A DNA stretch of 37,877 nucleotides, taken from Deltaproteobacteria bacterium. GTDB taxonomy: Bacteria > Myxococcota_A > UBA796 > SXON01. The notes under the pieces were generated by a model. The model searched no databases. It saw only the letters and a program-made list of their open reading frames with translations, and was not told where the DNA came from. This document shows positions 1-8,587 of the stretch, piece after piece. Every line of letters starts with the position of its first letter. The stretch's first letter is position 1. The translations under genes were made by a program, and so were the position numbers. Location: contig BJHF01000064.1 in NCBI GenBank assembly GCA_014191855.1, positions 1 to 37,877 on the forward strand, written 5' to 3'.

Positions 1-2
1 CG

Positions 3-257
3 GGCGCCCGGGATTTGCACCGGCTCCGTCCGCTATTCCGATACACTGCCTTCACCCGTTACTATCCGGGCGAGCCTGACACCAAGCCGTATTTGCAGAG
101 CGGCATCGCCGAGCGGGTGAAAGCCAACCCGCGGTTCCTCGACGACGAGCTCACGCGGTTGGCGGAAGATGTCGAAGCCCGGCACCGCTATGTGTATACG
201 AGCCGCGAGAAGGATCCGGAGTGGGCGCCGCGGACGACGTCGTATCGGAGAAGGTAG
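3..257 (+). CDS. C-terminal fragment of an unidentified protein
   Basis: The reading frame is open from the window edge to a TAG at 255-257, giving the last 84 residues of a protein that begins outside the window. An internal TTG at position 15 could be read as a start, but the frame continues unbroken upstream of it, so a truncated larger gene is more likely. The fragment is charged and soluble-looking (Arg, Asp and Glu rich, with a YYPGEPDTKPYLQ stretch and an Arg-rich end). It has no membrane segment or motif that I recognise. It converges on the FG-GAP/MopE gene, and a GC hairpin lies between the two stops. Confidence 0.5.
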   Translation, partial: GARDLHRLRPLFRYTAFTRYYPGEPDTKPYLQSGIAERVKANPRFLDDELTRLAEDVEARHRYVYTSREKDPEWAPRTTSYRRR

Positions 258-304
258 GGTGGATCTGGGCGATGCCCAAGGCCAGGTAGGAAATGGGCGG
301 GCGT

Positions 305-329
305 GGCGGGGCATCGCGAGTCCCCCGCC
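305..329. terminator. GC-rich hairpin between convergent genes
   Basis: A 7-bp perfect stem (GGCGGGG at 305-311, CCCCGCC at 323-329) with an 11-nt loop sits between the stop of the partial plus-strand gene (257) and the stop of the minus-strand gene (330). It lacks a clear T-tract on either strand, so a bidirectional terminator or a 3'-end stabilising structure is inferred from position only. Confidence 0.4.
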
Positions 330-3101
330 TCAATACCCCCCGCCCCGAAACAAATAAACCGCCCCGGCATCGCTGCCCGCCGCGTCGTCATCACTCGCGC
401 CCACCGCGAGGTCGCCGAACCCGTCCCCGTCGGTGTCCCCCAGCACGACCACGGCCGAGCCAAAGGTGGTGCTCCCCGCCGTCGGCTCGAACGTCGCCGC
501 GGCCGAGCCGAGCCCGAGCGTCCCCGAGGCCACCGGGCCAGCAAACACGAACGCCGCCCCCGCGGAAGCATACGCCGGCGCGCCCACGACGAGCTCCGCA
601 GCGCCATCCCCATCGAGATCCCCCGCCGCCACGGAAGCGCCGAAGCTCGTCGAGCTGCCCGCGTTGATCCGGGTGGTCGCAACGCTCGAAACGTCGAACC
701 CGAAGCCGGTCAGGGAGCCGGCGATCACCCACACGCCGCCCTCGTCGGCGCTGGAGGTGAGCACCAGATCGTTCGCGCCGTCATCGTTGAGATCGGCGAT
801 CGCCGCCGGCACCGCGCCAATCGCCTGGCTCGTCGCGCTCCCGAACACCGCGAGATCGGCCGAAGCTGCGGTCCGCGACGAGGTCACCGCCCCCTGGAAC
901 ACGAACGCGCCGCCCTGCGCGCTGAGCCAGTCCGTGAGCCGCGGCGCGCCCACCACGGCGTCGTCCACGCCGTCCGTGTTGAGGTCCCCCGTCACCACGC
1001 TCGCGCCAAACTCCGCCCCCGAGCGATCGCCGTACAGCCACGCCGTGTCCACGTCCTGGACGAAGCGCGTGCCGGTGGATCCACCCGGAACCACGTACAC
1101 CACCCCCACGCCGTCCAGGCTTTTGGCGGACATCAACAGCTCGGAGAAGCCGTCCCCGTCCGTATCCCCGAGCGAAGCCACGGCGGAGCCAAAATCAACG
1201 CCGCTCGAATACGTCGTGACCACGAGGTCCGCCGACGAGGCAGAGACGAAGCCGCTGCCGATGGGAGCGAAACAGGACACCTCCCCATACCCGCCGGGCT
1301 CCGGCGCGCCCACGCACAGGTCGGGTACGCCATCGCCGCTACGGTCCTGCACCGCCGCAAAAACCGCGCCGAAGCTGGCGCTCGGAGTGGCCGCCGCGAT
1401 GGCGAAGGTGGCCCCGTCCAGGGCCGAACCCGCGTCGTTGTCGGGGCGTACGACGGAAACCAACCCCGTCGCACTCGAACCGGAGTACCCGGGCACGCCG
1501 ACGAGCAGCTCGTCCAGCCCGTCCCCGTCCATGTCGCCGCCCACACCGAGCGCGGAGCCCGCGTGATCGCCAGCGGAACCTCCAGTCCAGCTCGTCGTCG
1601 CGTCCCCGGTAGACCAGCTTCCTGAAAAGCTACACACGCCCGGCAGGTCGTCGCAGTCGTCGTCCAGAGCGTCGTTGCACACCTCGCTCGCGGCGGGACT
1701 CACCAAAGCATCGGCGTCGTCGCAATCCTCGGCGGCCGTAAACAGGTAGGGGCTCTCGGCCGCGCACAAACACGCGCCGTCGTCCCCCGCGTAGCCGTCC
1801 CCGTCGTGATCAGAATACCAAGTCGTGACACAAGAAGCGAGCACGTCCGGGTCGTTCTTGTCCCCATCGCAGTCGCTGTCCGCGTCGTCACACGCTTCCG
1901 TCGCCGTCGGATACCGGGTGCCATCCGCATCGTCACAGTCATCGTTCGTCGCCGCATATCCGACGGGCGTCGCGCACGCCTCGGTCGAACTGGTCGTCCC
2001 CGCCCCGTCCCCGTCTCCGTCCAAATACCACGTGTACGTCCCCACGCTCGCGTCCCCGTCGTCGCAGTCCGAGGTGTCCGACGACGTGTACTCGCCCGCC
2101 CCGACACACGCGCACTGCGAGTGGGCGGCGTCGCCCCGTCCGTCCATATCCGCGTCGCGATACCAGACAACACACCCATCGGCATCCACGTCGTTGTCGT
2201 CGCCATCGCAGTTGTCATCGCCTGCAGTGAAACAATCCTCGGGGATCCCAGGGTTCAGCGTGGCATCGGTGTCGTCGCAGTCGTCGCCGAACAGCCCGTC
2301 CAGGTCGGGTTCGCTGGCCGAGCGGTACCCGTCCCCATCCTGGTCCCAGTCGTCGTCGCCCGCGCAGTCTGCATCTTCCCCGTCGTACCACTGCTCCGCC
2401 GCGCCGGGGTACACCTCCTCATCGAGGTCGTCGCAGTCGCCCCCCAGGAAGAACTCGGGGATCTCCCCGGTATACCCGGCAACGTAATAACCGTCTCCGT
2501 CCTGATCCCCGTCGTTGTTGTCACAGTCCTGGTCCACCCCGTCGTACCACACTTCGTCCACGCTCCCATCGGGGAAGCGCTCGGGGTCGGCGTCGTCGCA
2601 GTCCCCGATGCAGGTGGAGTACCCGTCCCGATCGGCGTCGTAATCACTGCCGCCGGAGCAGTCGCTGTCCACCGCGTCGTACGGCGTGTCGGTGGCCCCG
2701 GGGTGCACGGCCCCCGGGTCCGGGGTGTAGGTTGGCACACCACAATCGCCCGCCAGGATCGGCACCTCGTCCGTCGCTGCGTCGTAACAGTCGGTGCCGC
2801 CGTGGTCCGAGGAGGGGTACCCGTCCCCGTCTGCGTCATTGTCGTTCAACCCGTCGCAATTGCCGTCCAGGTCGTCGTAATACACCTCGTCCACGCCGGG
2901 GTTTATCGCCTCATTCGCGTCGTTGCAGTCGCCCGAGCGAGCCACACCTTCCGCGGCTTCCTCGCACGTGCGGGCGGGCTGGTTTCCATAGGTGTCCCCA
3001 TCGAGATCCAGGAAAAACCCTTCGATCTCGCAGTCGGGGGTGCGGGCGGCCCACTCCTCGTCGGTCACGAAGGTGCAGGCGAGGGTGAGGAGGAGCCACA
3101 T
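330..3101 (-). CDS. Secreted MopE-repeat / FG-GAP beta-propeller protein
   Basis: The product is 923 aa. It begins with a very short lipoprotein-like signal (MWLLLTLAC, possible lipidated Cys9). Residues about 30-490 hold eight irregular MopE-like repeats of the DxDGDG...DCDD...PGA...DxDCDG type, rich in acidic residues and Cys and thought to bind calcium or other metals. Residues about 510-923 hold seven FG-GAP/integrin-alpha-like repeats (for example FGSAVASLGDTDGDGFSELL), enough for a seven-bladed propeller. The protein ends FRGGGY. The frame extends to 3218, but I chose ATG 3101 because the signal peptide starts there and the longer form would run into the divergent peptidase gene at 3133. 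A surface adhesion or structural role is inferred. The lipobox has Thr at -3, so lipidation is uncertain and plain secretion is an alternative. Confidence 0.88.
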   Translation of the reverse strand: MWLLLTLACTFVTDEEWAARTPDCEIEGFFLDLDGDTYGNQPARTCEEAAEGVARSGDCNDANEAINPGVDEVYYDDLDGNCDGLNDNDADGDGYPSSDHGGTDCYDAATDEVPILAGDCGVPTYTPDPGAVHPGATDTPYDAVDSDCSGGSDYDADRDGYSTCIGDCDDADPERFPDGSVDEVWYDGVDQDCDNNDGDQDGDGYYVAGYTGEIPEFFLGGDCDDLDEEVYPGAAEQWYDGEDADCAGDDDWDQDGDGYRSASEPDLDGLFGDDCDDTDATLNPGIPEDCFTAGDDNCDGDDNDVDADGCVVWYRDADMDGRGDAAHSQCACVGAGEYTSSDTSDCDDGDASVGTYTWYLDGDGDGAGTTSSTEACATPVGYAATNDDCDDADGTRYPTATEACDDADSDCDGDKNDPDVLASCVTTWYSDHDGDGYAGDDGACLCAAESPYLFTAAEDCDDADALVSPAASEVCNDALDDDCDDLPGVCSFSGSWSTGDATTSWTGGSAGDHAGSALGVGGDMDGDGLDELLVGVPGYSGSSATGLVSVVRPDNDAGSALDGATFAIAAATPSASFGAVFAAVQDRSGDGVPDLCVGAPEPGGYGEVSCFAPIGSGFVSASSADLVVTTYSSGVDFGSAVASLGDTDGDGFSELLMSAKSLDGVGVVYVVPGGSTGTRFVQDVDTAWLYGDRSGAEFGASVVTGDLNTDGVDDAVVGAPRLTDWLSAQGGAFVFQGAVTSSRTAASADLAVFGSATSQAIGAVPAAIADLNDDGANDLVLTSSADEGGVWVIAGSLTGFGFDVSSVATTRINAGSSTSFGASVAAGDLDGDGAAELVVGAPAYASAGAAFVFAGPVASGTLGLGSAAATFEPTAGSTTFGSAVVVLGDTDGDGFGDLAVGASDDDAAGSDAGAVYLFRGGGY

Positions 3102-3132
3102 GCGGGCAGGGTAACTGGTTAGCCGCGCGTCC

Positions 3133-4989
3133 ATGCTCACTCTGCTCGCCGCGCTCGCCCTGCCTTCGCTGCTCTCGTCCGCGCTCGCCGCCGACCCCAC
3201 GCCACGGGTGGTGGACACGTGGGACCTCTCCGCGGTCTATCCCTCGGTCGAAGCCTGGGAAGCCGCGCTCGCCGGCGCCGGCAAGGACATCGATGCGCTC
3301 CAGGCCACCTGCACCGGTCGCCTCGCGGTTGAGCTGCAGGGCTGCCTGGAACGGTCCTTCGCCGCCCAGGAATTGGTTGCCCGCCTCAACGTGTATGCGA
3401 TGAACCTCAGCAACGAGGACACGGCGAACGACGCCTGGCTGGGCCGCTCCCAGTCCGCTCAGATGCTCGCCACGAAGCTGAGCGAGGCCACCGCCGCCTT
3501 CCAGCCCGAGCTGCTCAGCCTGGGCGGTCCCAAGCTCGAAGCCGAGATCGCGGCGAACCCGAAGCTCGCTCCCTTCGACCACTATCTGCGCGCCACCATC
3601 GCCGATGCCCCGCATACGTTGGACGCGGCCGGGGAGGGCCTGCTCGCCTCCGCCGGCAACGTGCTCGCGGCGCCCGACCGCCTACACAGCGTCTTGCTCA
3701 ACGGCGAATTGGTCTGGCCTGAGCTCACCTTGAGCGACGGCAGCACCGGCACGCTCAACCCAACCAAGTACACCGACTGGCGCGCCGCCCCGAACCGTGC
3801 CGACCGAAAGCTGGTGTTCGAGCGCTTCTTTGGCACCCTCGGCGCCTACTCCGGCACCTTCGGCGGCATGCTCGACACGGCGGTGGCCGGCCACTGGTAC
3901 GTCGCGAAGGCGCGGCACTACGACAGCTCGGTATCGGCCGCGATGGCGGTGGATCATCTGCCCCGCGGCATCTACGACACGCTCGTCGCGCGCACCAACG
4001 CGAACCTGCCCACGCTCCACCGCTACCTGAAGTTGCGGGCGAAGATGCTGGGGGTCACCGACCTCGCCTACTCCGACCTGTACACCCCGCTCGTCGCGAT
4101 GGACAAGCAGTGGACCATCGACGAAGCCCAGGCGCTCACGCTCGAAGCCACCAAGCCGCTGGGCAAGGACTACGCAGCCGCCCTCGCGACCGGCTTCGCG
4201 GGCCGCTGGGAGGACGTGTACCCAAAGAAAGGTAAGGTTGGTGGGGCATATATGGATGGCGCCGCGTACGCCGTGCACCCCTTCGTGCTGCTGAACTTCA
4301 CCGGCGACTACGAGTCGGTGTCTACGTTTGCGCACGAGTGGGGGCACGCGATCCACTCGCACTTGTCGGCGAAGAAGCAGCCGTACGCCAAGGCCGACTA
4401 CGCCACGTTCATCGCGGAGATCGCCTCCACGTTCAACGAAGCGCTGCTGATGCAGACCATGCTGAAGCACGCGAAGACCGACGACGAAAAGCTGTTCTAC
4501 CTCGGCTCGCAGCTCGAAGGTCTGCGCACCACCTATTTCCGTCAGGCGCAATTCGCCGAGTTCGAGCTGGCGATCCACCAGCAGGTCGAGCGTGGCGAGC
4601 CCCTCACCGGGGATAGCCTCTCGGCCACCTACCTCGGCATCGTGAAGCGCTACTACGGCGCCGACCAGGGCATCACCCAGATCCCCGACGTGATCGGCAA
4701 CGAGTGGGCGTATATCCCCCATTTCTACTACAACTTCTACGTCTACCAATACGCCACGTCGCTCGCCGCGTCGAGCCTGCTCTCGCAGGACGTGCTCGCG
4801 AAGAAGCCCGGCGCGCTCGACCGTTACCTCACCTTGCTCTCGGCGGGCGGCAGCGACGACCCGTACGTGTTGCTCCGCACTGCCGGCGTAGACATGGCCA
4901 CGAACGCGCCGTACGACGCGCTGGCGAAGGGGATGGAGGGGATCATGGATCAGATGGAGGCGATCCTGGCGAAGAGGGCGAAGCGCTGA
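3133..4989 (+). CDS. pepF: M3-family (oligoendopeptidase F-like) zinc peptidase, exported
   Basis: This 618-aa protein matches the M3 peptidase architecture: a helical N-terminal region and a C-terminal zinc site. The HExxH motif is HEWGH at residues 401-405, and the third ligand is probably Glu429 in AEIAST. The length is normal for PepF. PepF enzymes are usually cytoplasmic, but this one starts with a clear Sec-type signal (a hydrophobic stretch ending in a cleavable ALA-AD site near residue 20), so it probably acts in the periplasm or outside the cell. The start at 3133 is set by that signal peptide. The gene is divergent from the FG-GAP/MopE gene with only 31 bp between start codons, so the promoters must overlap or lie inside coding sequence. 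Hairpins follow the stop. The family call is firm; the substrate is unknown. Confidence 0.92.
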   Translation: MLTLLAALALPSLLSSALAADPTPRVVDTWDLSAVYPSVEAWEAALAGAGKDIDALQATCTGRLAVELQGCLERSFAAQELVARLNVYAMNLSNEDTANDAWLGRSQSAQMLATKLSEATAAFQPELLSLGGPKLEAEIAANPKLAPFDHYLRATIADAPHTLDAAGEGLLASAGNVLAAPDRLHSVLLNGELVWPELTLSDGSTGTLNPTKYTDWRAAPNRADRKLVFERFFGTLGAYSGTFGGMLDTAVAGHWYVAKARHYDSSVSAAMAVDHLPRGIYDTLVARTNANLPTLHRYLKLRAKMLGVTDLAYSDLYTPLVAMDKQWTIDEAQALTLEATKPLGKDYAAALATGFAGRWEDVYPKKGKVGGAYMDGAAYAVHPFVLLNFTGDYESVSTFAHEWGHAIHSHLSAKKQPYAKADYATFIAEIASTFNEALLMQTMLKHAKTDDEKLFYLGSQLEGLRTTYFRQAQFAEFELAIHQQVERGEPLTGDSLSATYLGIVKRYYGADQGITQIPDVIGNEWAYIPHFYYNFYVYQYATSLAASSLLSQDVLAKKPGALDRYLTLLSAGGSDDPYVLLRTAGVDMATNAPYDALAKGMEGIMDQMEAILAKRAKR

Positions 4990-5000
4990 GGCGGCCTGAG

Positions 5001-5031
5001 CAACGGCGCCGTGCAAGACGCGGCGCCGTTG
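5001..5031 (+). terminator. Hairpin downstream of the M3 peptidase gene
   Basis: A perfect 11-bp inverted repeat (CAACGGCGCCG at 5001-5011, CGGCGCCGTTG at 5021-5031) with a 9-nt loop starts 11 nt after the peptidase stop codon. There is no following T-run, which is common for terminators in very GC-rich genomes. Termination is inferred from position. Confidence 0.55.
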
Positions 5032-5116
5032 GGGCGGGCGCCTCGGGGTGACACAGCGATTCACCGCTGCGGAAGAAGCAGAAGAAGAAGGCAGAGTGGT
5101 GTTGGGTCCTGCCGAC

Positions 5117-5167
5117 GCGGGTCGTTGACGCCAAGCGTCGCAGCGCCGCTCGGCGCCAACGACCCGC
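5117..5167. repeat. Long imperfect inverted repeat (16-bp arms)
   Basis: GCGGGTCGTTGACGCC at 5117-5132 pairs with GGCGCCAACGACCCGC at 5152-5167 with one mismatch, around a 19-nt loop. Together with the 5001-5031 hairpin it is the only clear structure in the roughly 360-nt gap between the peptidase and metallophosphoesterase genes; I saw no gene there. It may be a second terminator or a mobile-repeat remnant. Confidence 0.5.
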
Positions 5168-5346
5168 ATCGTCACCCGCCCCAGCAGCGCCCCGGACGAC
5201 GTTCGACAGCGGGCGGAACGAGATGAGAACCCCGAGGATCCCGCGGAGGCTTGCTGCGACGGCGGACAGCGGTCGGCATCATCGACTGCACCACCTTTGC
5301 ACCGCCCCGGCACCCCGCCCGCGCGGCGCCGGGTGAGAGTGCTCAG

Positions 5347-6171
5347 ATGGTACGTCGTCGCTTCGGGCTGCCTCTCGCGCTGGTCGCGTTGACGACGGCG
5401 CTCGTGATCTGGGGCACCGTCGTTGAGCCCCAGCGCTTGATCCTCCGCGATGAACCGGTGGAAGTGCCGGCGTGGCCGGGCACCCCGCTAAAGGTCGCGC
5501 TCGTCGCCGATCTGCACGCGGGCGCGCCCTTCGCCGACGTGGCGAAGATGCGCGAAGTCGCGGCGTTGGTCGCCGCCCAGGCACCCGACCTCGTGCTGAT
5601 GCTGGGCGACTACTCGATCAACGACATCCCGGGCGGAACCCACGTCGATCCCAACGAGTGGGCGTCGGACTTTGGCGCGATCGCGGCGCCGCTCGGCGTG
5701 TTTGCCGTGCTGGGCAACCACGACTGGTGGAACGACACGTCGAGCATCCGGAGCGCGCTCGAAGCCGGCGGGATCCGGGTCTTAGAGAACATGGCTGTCC
5801 CGCTGCAATCGGGGGCGAAGACCTTCTGGCTCGTCGGCATCGGCGACACGTTCACGGGGAATGACCGTGTTTCCCAGGCCTTTGCCGCGGTCCCAGAGGG
5901 GGCTACCGTGCTGGCCATGTCGCACGGCCCCGACGTCACGGATCAGCTCGCGGATCGTGCGAGCCTCGTGGTGGCCGGGCACACCCACGGCGGCCAGATC
6001 TACATCCCCTTCGTTTCGCAGGCGCTCCTCAACTTGCGCTGGCGCCGCGGCCTCTACCATCCGGGCGGCGTTCCGCTCTACGTCACCTCCGGAATTGGGA
6101 ACAGCATCCTCCCGATCCGCTTCGGCGTGCCGCCGGAGGTGGTGATGCTCCGCGTCGAGCCGGGTCCGTGA
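5347..6171 (+). CDS. Membrane-anchored metallophosphoesterase (YaeI/YkuE-like)
   Basis: This 274-aa protein has an N-terminal Arg cluster and one transmembrane helix (residues about 6-24). The calcineurin-like phosphoesterase motifs follow in order: DLH (Asp55, His57), GDY (Asp88), GNHD (Asn124, His125), His193 in SHGPD and GHTHGG (His212, His214). These ligands bind two metal ions. Relatives of this size hydrolyse phosphodiester or pyrophosphate bonds in lipids, including UDP-diacylglucosamine-type substrates, so an envelope-lipid substrate is a reasonable inference. The frame opens at 5251, but ATG 5347 directly precedes the membrane anchor and is preferred. Its stop overlaps the GTG start of the methyltransferase gene by 4 nt, so the two are probably co-translated. 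Confidence 0.9.
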   Translation: MVRRRFGLPLALVALTTALVIWGTVVEPQRLILRDEPVEVPAWPGTPLKVALVADLHAGAPFADVAKMREVAALVAAQAPDLVLMLGDYSINDIPGGTHVDPNEWASDFGAIAAPLGVFAVLGNHDWWNDTSSIRSALEAGGIRVLENMAVPLQSGAKTFWLVGIGDTFTGNDRVSQAFAAVPEGATVLAMSHGPDVTDQLADRASLVVAGHTHGGQIYIPFVSQALLNLRWRRGLYHPGGVPLYVTSGIGNSILPIRFGVPPEVVMLRVEPGP

Positions 6172-7580
6172 CCCCCACCTGGCTCCGCCTCGTCGCCCTC
6201 ACCCCAGGGCTCACCGTGTTCGACTCGCGCACCGGTCGCGACATCACCTTGCCTGCCGTGGACGATCCCGCCACGCTGATGCGCCATCCCCGCCTCCTGG
6301 GCTCGGGTTTCCTCGATCCGCTCACCCCCGACGCGCTGATCCCCCACCGCAAGGCCCACCCGCTGTTCTTGCCGGTTGAACAGTCCCTCCTCTGCCCCGA
6401 CCCGACGATCCATCCCCCCGGCGGCCACCCCTGGCGCACCTGGCGCCTCGAACCCCGCTCCCTCGCCCTCTGGGCCGCGATCGACGGGCGCCAAAATGTC
6501 GTCCAGCTCGCCCAACGCCTCAACATCCCCCTCGACGAAGCCGTTGAACGCCTCGGTGGCCTCGCCGGCTGGGGGATCCAGGCCGTTCTGCTCCGTCCCG
6601 AGCGGGTCCGCCCGGATCACCCTTCCCTCTGCCGGGTGGTCGGCCCCGCCCGTGAGCCCAACGCCCGCGAACCCTCGATGTACGCCGATAAAGCCACATC
6701 TCTCGGCAACTTCCACGACGCCATCGACGACGCCGCCACCCGCTTCGACCTCGCCGAAACCACCCTCGCGCACGCCCTCGCCCTCCCCCACCCCGCGCTC
6801 CAGGGCCAGCCGTACGGCGCCCGCCTCTGCGACCGGCTGCTCCCCGACCCCGCCGGACCCACTCGCTGCTTGGAGGTCGGCGGAGGCACAGGCGAATTGG
6901 GCGCGGCCCTCGTAGCACGTGCCGCGGAACGTAACCTGAACCTAGGTTATCTCCGCGTCGACCGCTCCCCCGCCCTCCTCGCCATGCAGGCCCTCCAAAA
7001 CCCGCGCACAGAAGGTCGCCTCGGCGATGCCCTCGCCCTCCCCGTCGAGAACGCCAGCATCGACCTCTTGATCGCCAACGAGATCATCGCGGACCTCCCC
7101 GCCACGCGCACCCCAACCGGCTGGACCAACGACGGCGCGCTCGCGTTTCTTGACGAGATCTCCCGAGTCCTCGCCCCGGGCGGCCGCGCGTTCCTCTCCG
7201 AATTCGGCAGCGAAGCCGACGAACCCGAGGAGACCGAGCAGCTCGACCACCCCGAGGTCTCCATCCGGTTCGACCGCCTCGTCGAGCGCGCTCGCGCCCT
7301 TGGGCTCACCCCCACCCTCACCCCGATCGCCGAATTCCTCGGCATCGACCTCAGCGCCCGCTGGCTCTGGCGCCCCCACCTCGGCGCGCTACGCCACCTC
7401 GACCACCGCGCCGGCCGCCCGCCCACCGCCGCCCGCGCGTGGACCCCCGACACGCTCAACTTCCCAGAGCCCATCGAGGGACTCCGCTGGGTTCCCCTCC
7501 ACGACGAGGGCCCCGGCCCCCTCCCCGCGCGAACCTGGGTGATTTCCGTGACAAAGGGGCCAATCGCCGCCACAACGTGA
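6168..7580 (+). CDS. PqqD-like / class I SAM methyltransferase fusion
   Basis: This is a 470-aa protein. Residues about 95-145 resemble a PqqD-like winged-helix module (LWAAIDGRQNVVQLA followed by a short helical region). Residues about 230-400 form a class I methyltransferase fold, with SAM motif I EVGGGTGELG at 236-245, an acidic motif II (RVDRS near 263) and a motif III/post-I region around LLIANEIIADL and VLAPGGRAFLSEFG. The first 95 residues match nothing I recognise. It starts at GTG 6168, overlapping the metallophosphoesterase stop (GTGA), which implies translational coupling. PqqD-like modules bind peptide or protein substrates in RiPP pathways, so methylation of a carrier-bound or peptide substrate is conceivable; this is inference. 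The acceptor substrate is unknown. Confidence 0.8.
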   Translation: MTPTWLRLVALTPGLTVFDSRTGRDITLPAVDDPATLMRHPRLLGSGFLDPLTPDALIPHRKAHPLFLPVEQSLLCPDPTIHPPGGHPWRTWRLEPRSLALWAAIDGRQNVVQLAQRLNIPLDEAVERLGGLAGWGIQAVLLRPERVRPDHPSLCRVVGPAREPNAREPSMYADKATSLGNFHDAIDDAATRFDLAETTLAHALALPHPALQGQPYGARLCDRLLPDPAGPTRCLEVGGGTGELGAALVARAAERNLNLGYLRVDRSPALLAMQALQNPRTEGRLGDALALPVENASIDLLIANEIIADLPATRTPTGWTNDGALAFLDEISRVLAPGGRAFLSEFGSEADEPEETEQLDHPEVSIRFDRLVERARALGLTPTLTPIAEFLGIDLSARWLWRPHLGALRHLDHRAGRPPTAARAWTPDTLNFPEPIEGLRWVPLHDEGPGPLPARTWVISVTKGPIAATT

Positions 7581-7609
7581 CACGCCGGCCCCCGCGCCGC
7601 TGCTATCCT
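7577..7609 (+). promoter_or_regulatory. Possible promoter for a leaderless transcript (TATCCT -10)
   Basis: TATCCT at 7604-7609 lies 6 nt before the GTG start at 7616, the spacing expected if transcription begins at the start codon. No Shine-Dalgarno sequence is visible before that GTG. A GTGACA box at 7577-7582 resembles a -35 element, but its 21-bp spacer is longer than usual, so the -35 assignment is weak. Confidence 0.35.
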
Positions 7610-7615
7610 CCCCCC

Positions 7616-8587
7616 GTGCTCCTGCTCCTTGCCGCCACCTTCGCCTTCGCCGACTGCCCTCGGGTGCCCGAGCTGCGCGATCCCGACGGCACGCTCACCG
7701 TGCTGGAACAGAACCTCAAGTTCATCGCCACCGGCACACGACGCTCCGAGCGCGCGGCGTTGCTCGCCCACTATCTCACAAACGAAGGCGGCGCGGTCGA
7801 TCTGCTGCTGCTCTCCGAGGCGCGGATCACCGACTCCCTGGAGGACTGGCCAGACTGGTGCTTCTACACCCAAACGGGCGATGGCTTGGGGGCCGGGTAT
7901 CACTGGACCCCCATCCAGGACGGGCGTTCGCCGGGCGGTCTCGCCATGGGCGTGCGCCAGAACGATACGGGCACGCGCCGCGTCATCGGCTCCTCCGCAG
8001 GCAAACGATTCCGCGCGAAGCCGGTCACTCTCGCGGAGGGATTGCTCGGGCGCATCTTCAACTTCCGCAAGGGCTGGGCCACCCTCACGGTCGATGGCAC
8101 CCAGCTGGTGTGGACCCACACCCAGGCCAGCTACGCTCGCCACCCCGAGAAGGGAGCGGGCGGGATCGGCCACGGCCGAGCCGGTCAATTCACGGACCTC
8201 GCCGACGATCTCGGTCGCCCCGCCGAGGCCACGTTGCTCACGGGCGATCTGAACCTGCTCGCCGGCTTCACGCCCCACTGCAGCATCGACGAGCCGCGTG
8301 TGTGTAAGGCCCGTGCCATTGACGACGTGACGGTTACGAATTTCCGCGATCGCACCGGCCTCGACCTCTCCTGGTTCGCCAGCGCCAAGACCTTCGCCGG
8401 CACCTTCCACAAAGGAACCACCGACGATCCCTGGGATCTCGAGGCCTCCTATGATCGCGTCGGCGTCAATCCGGCCTTCCTGGCCCGGCATCCCGGCACC
8501 GAAGTGCACCTCGTGGACATTGGGAACGAGACCATGCGGGTGAGCGACCACTTGGGGCTGACGATCACGATTCCGTTCGCGCCATAG
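7616..8587 (+). CDS. Secreted endonuclease/exonuclease/phosphatase-family protein
   Basis: This 323-aa protein has a short signal peptide (MLLLLAATFAFA, cleavage before DCPR). It shows the ordered motifs of the DNase I/sphingomyelinase-like EEP superfamily: EQNL (Asn33), LLLSEAR (Glu68), THTQ (His168), TGDLN (Asp211, Asn213) and a terminal SDH (Asp311, His312). The fold hydrolyses phosphodiester bonds of nucleic acids, phospholipids or inositol phosphates using Mg2+. Export and the fairly small size fit an extracellular nuclease or a sphingomyelinase-like enzyme; the two cannot be told apart here. The frame runs back to 7439 inside the methyltransferase gene, but GTG 7616 marks the signal peptide. 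There is no Shine-Dalgarno sequence, and a TATCCT -10-like element lies 6 nt upstream, so a leaderless message is possible. Confidence 0.87.
   Translation: MLLLLAATFAFADCPRVPELRDPDGTLTVLEQNLKFIATGTRRSERAALLAHYLTNEGGAVDLLLLSEARITDSLEDWPDWCFYTQTGDGLGAGYHWTPIQDGRSPGGLAMGVRQNDTGTRRVIGSSAGKRFRAKPVTLAEGLLGRIFNFRKGWATLTVDGTQLVWTHTQASYARHPEKGAGGIGHGRAGQFTDLADDLGRPAEATLLTGDLNLLAGFTPHCSIDEPRVCKARAIDDVTVTNFRDRTGLDLSWFASAKTFAGTFHKGTTDDPWDLEASYDRVGVNPAFLARHPGTEVHLVDIGNETMRVSDHLGLTITIPFAP

Noticed and set aside
303..3122. Long plus-strand frames (303-1625, 433-1566, 1806-3122) opposite the FG-GAP/MopE gene
   Set aside because: They arise from the Asp/Gly-codon bias and repeats of the real minus-strand gene; they contain no motifs and overlap each other.
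3682..5313. 543-codon minus-strand frame opposite the M3 peptidase
   Set aside because: Antisense shadow; the plus strand carries the HEWGH zinc site and a signal peptide.
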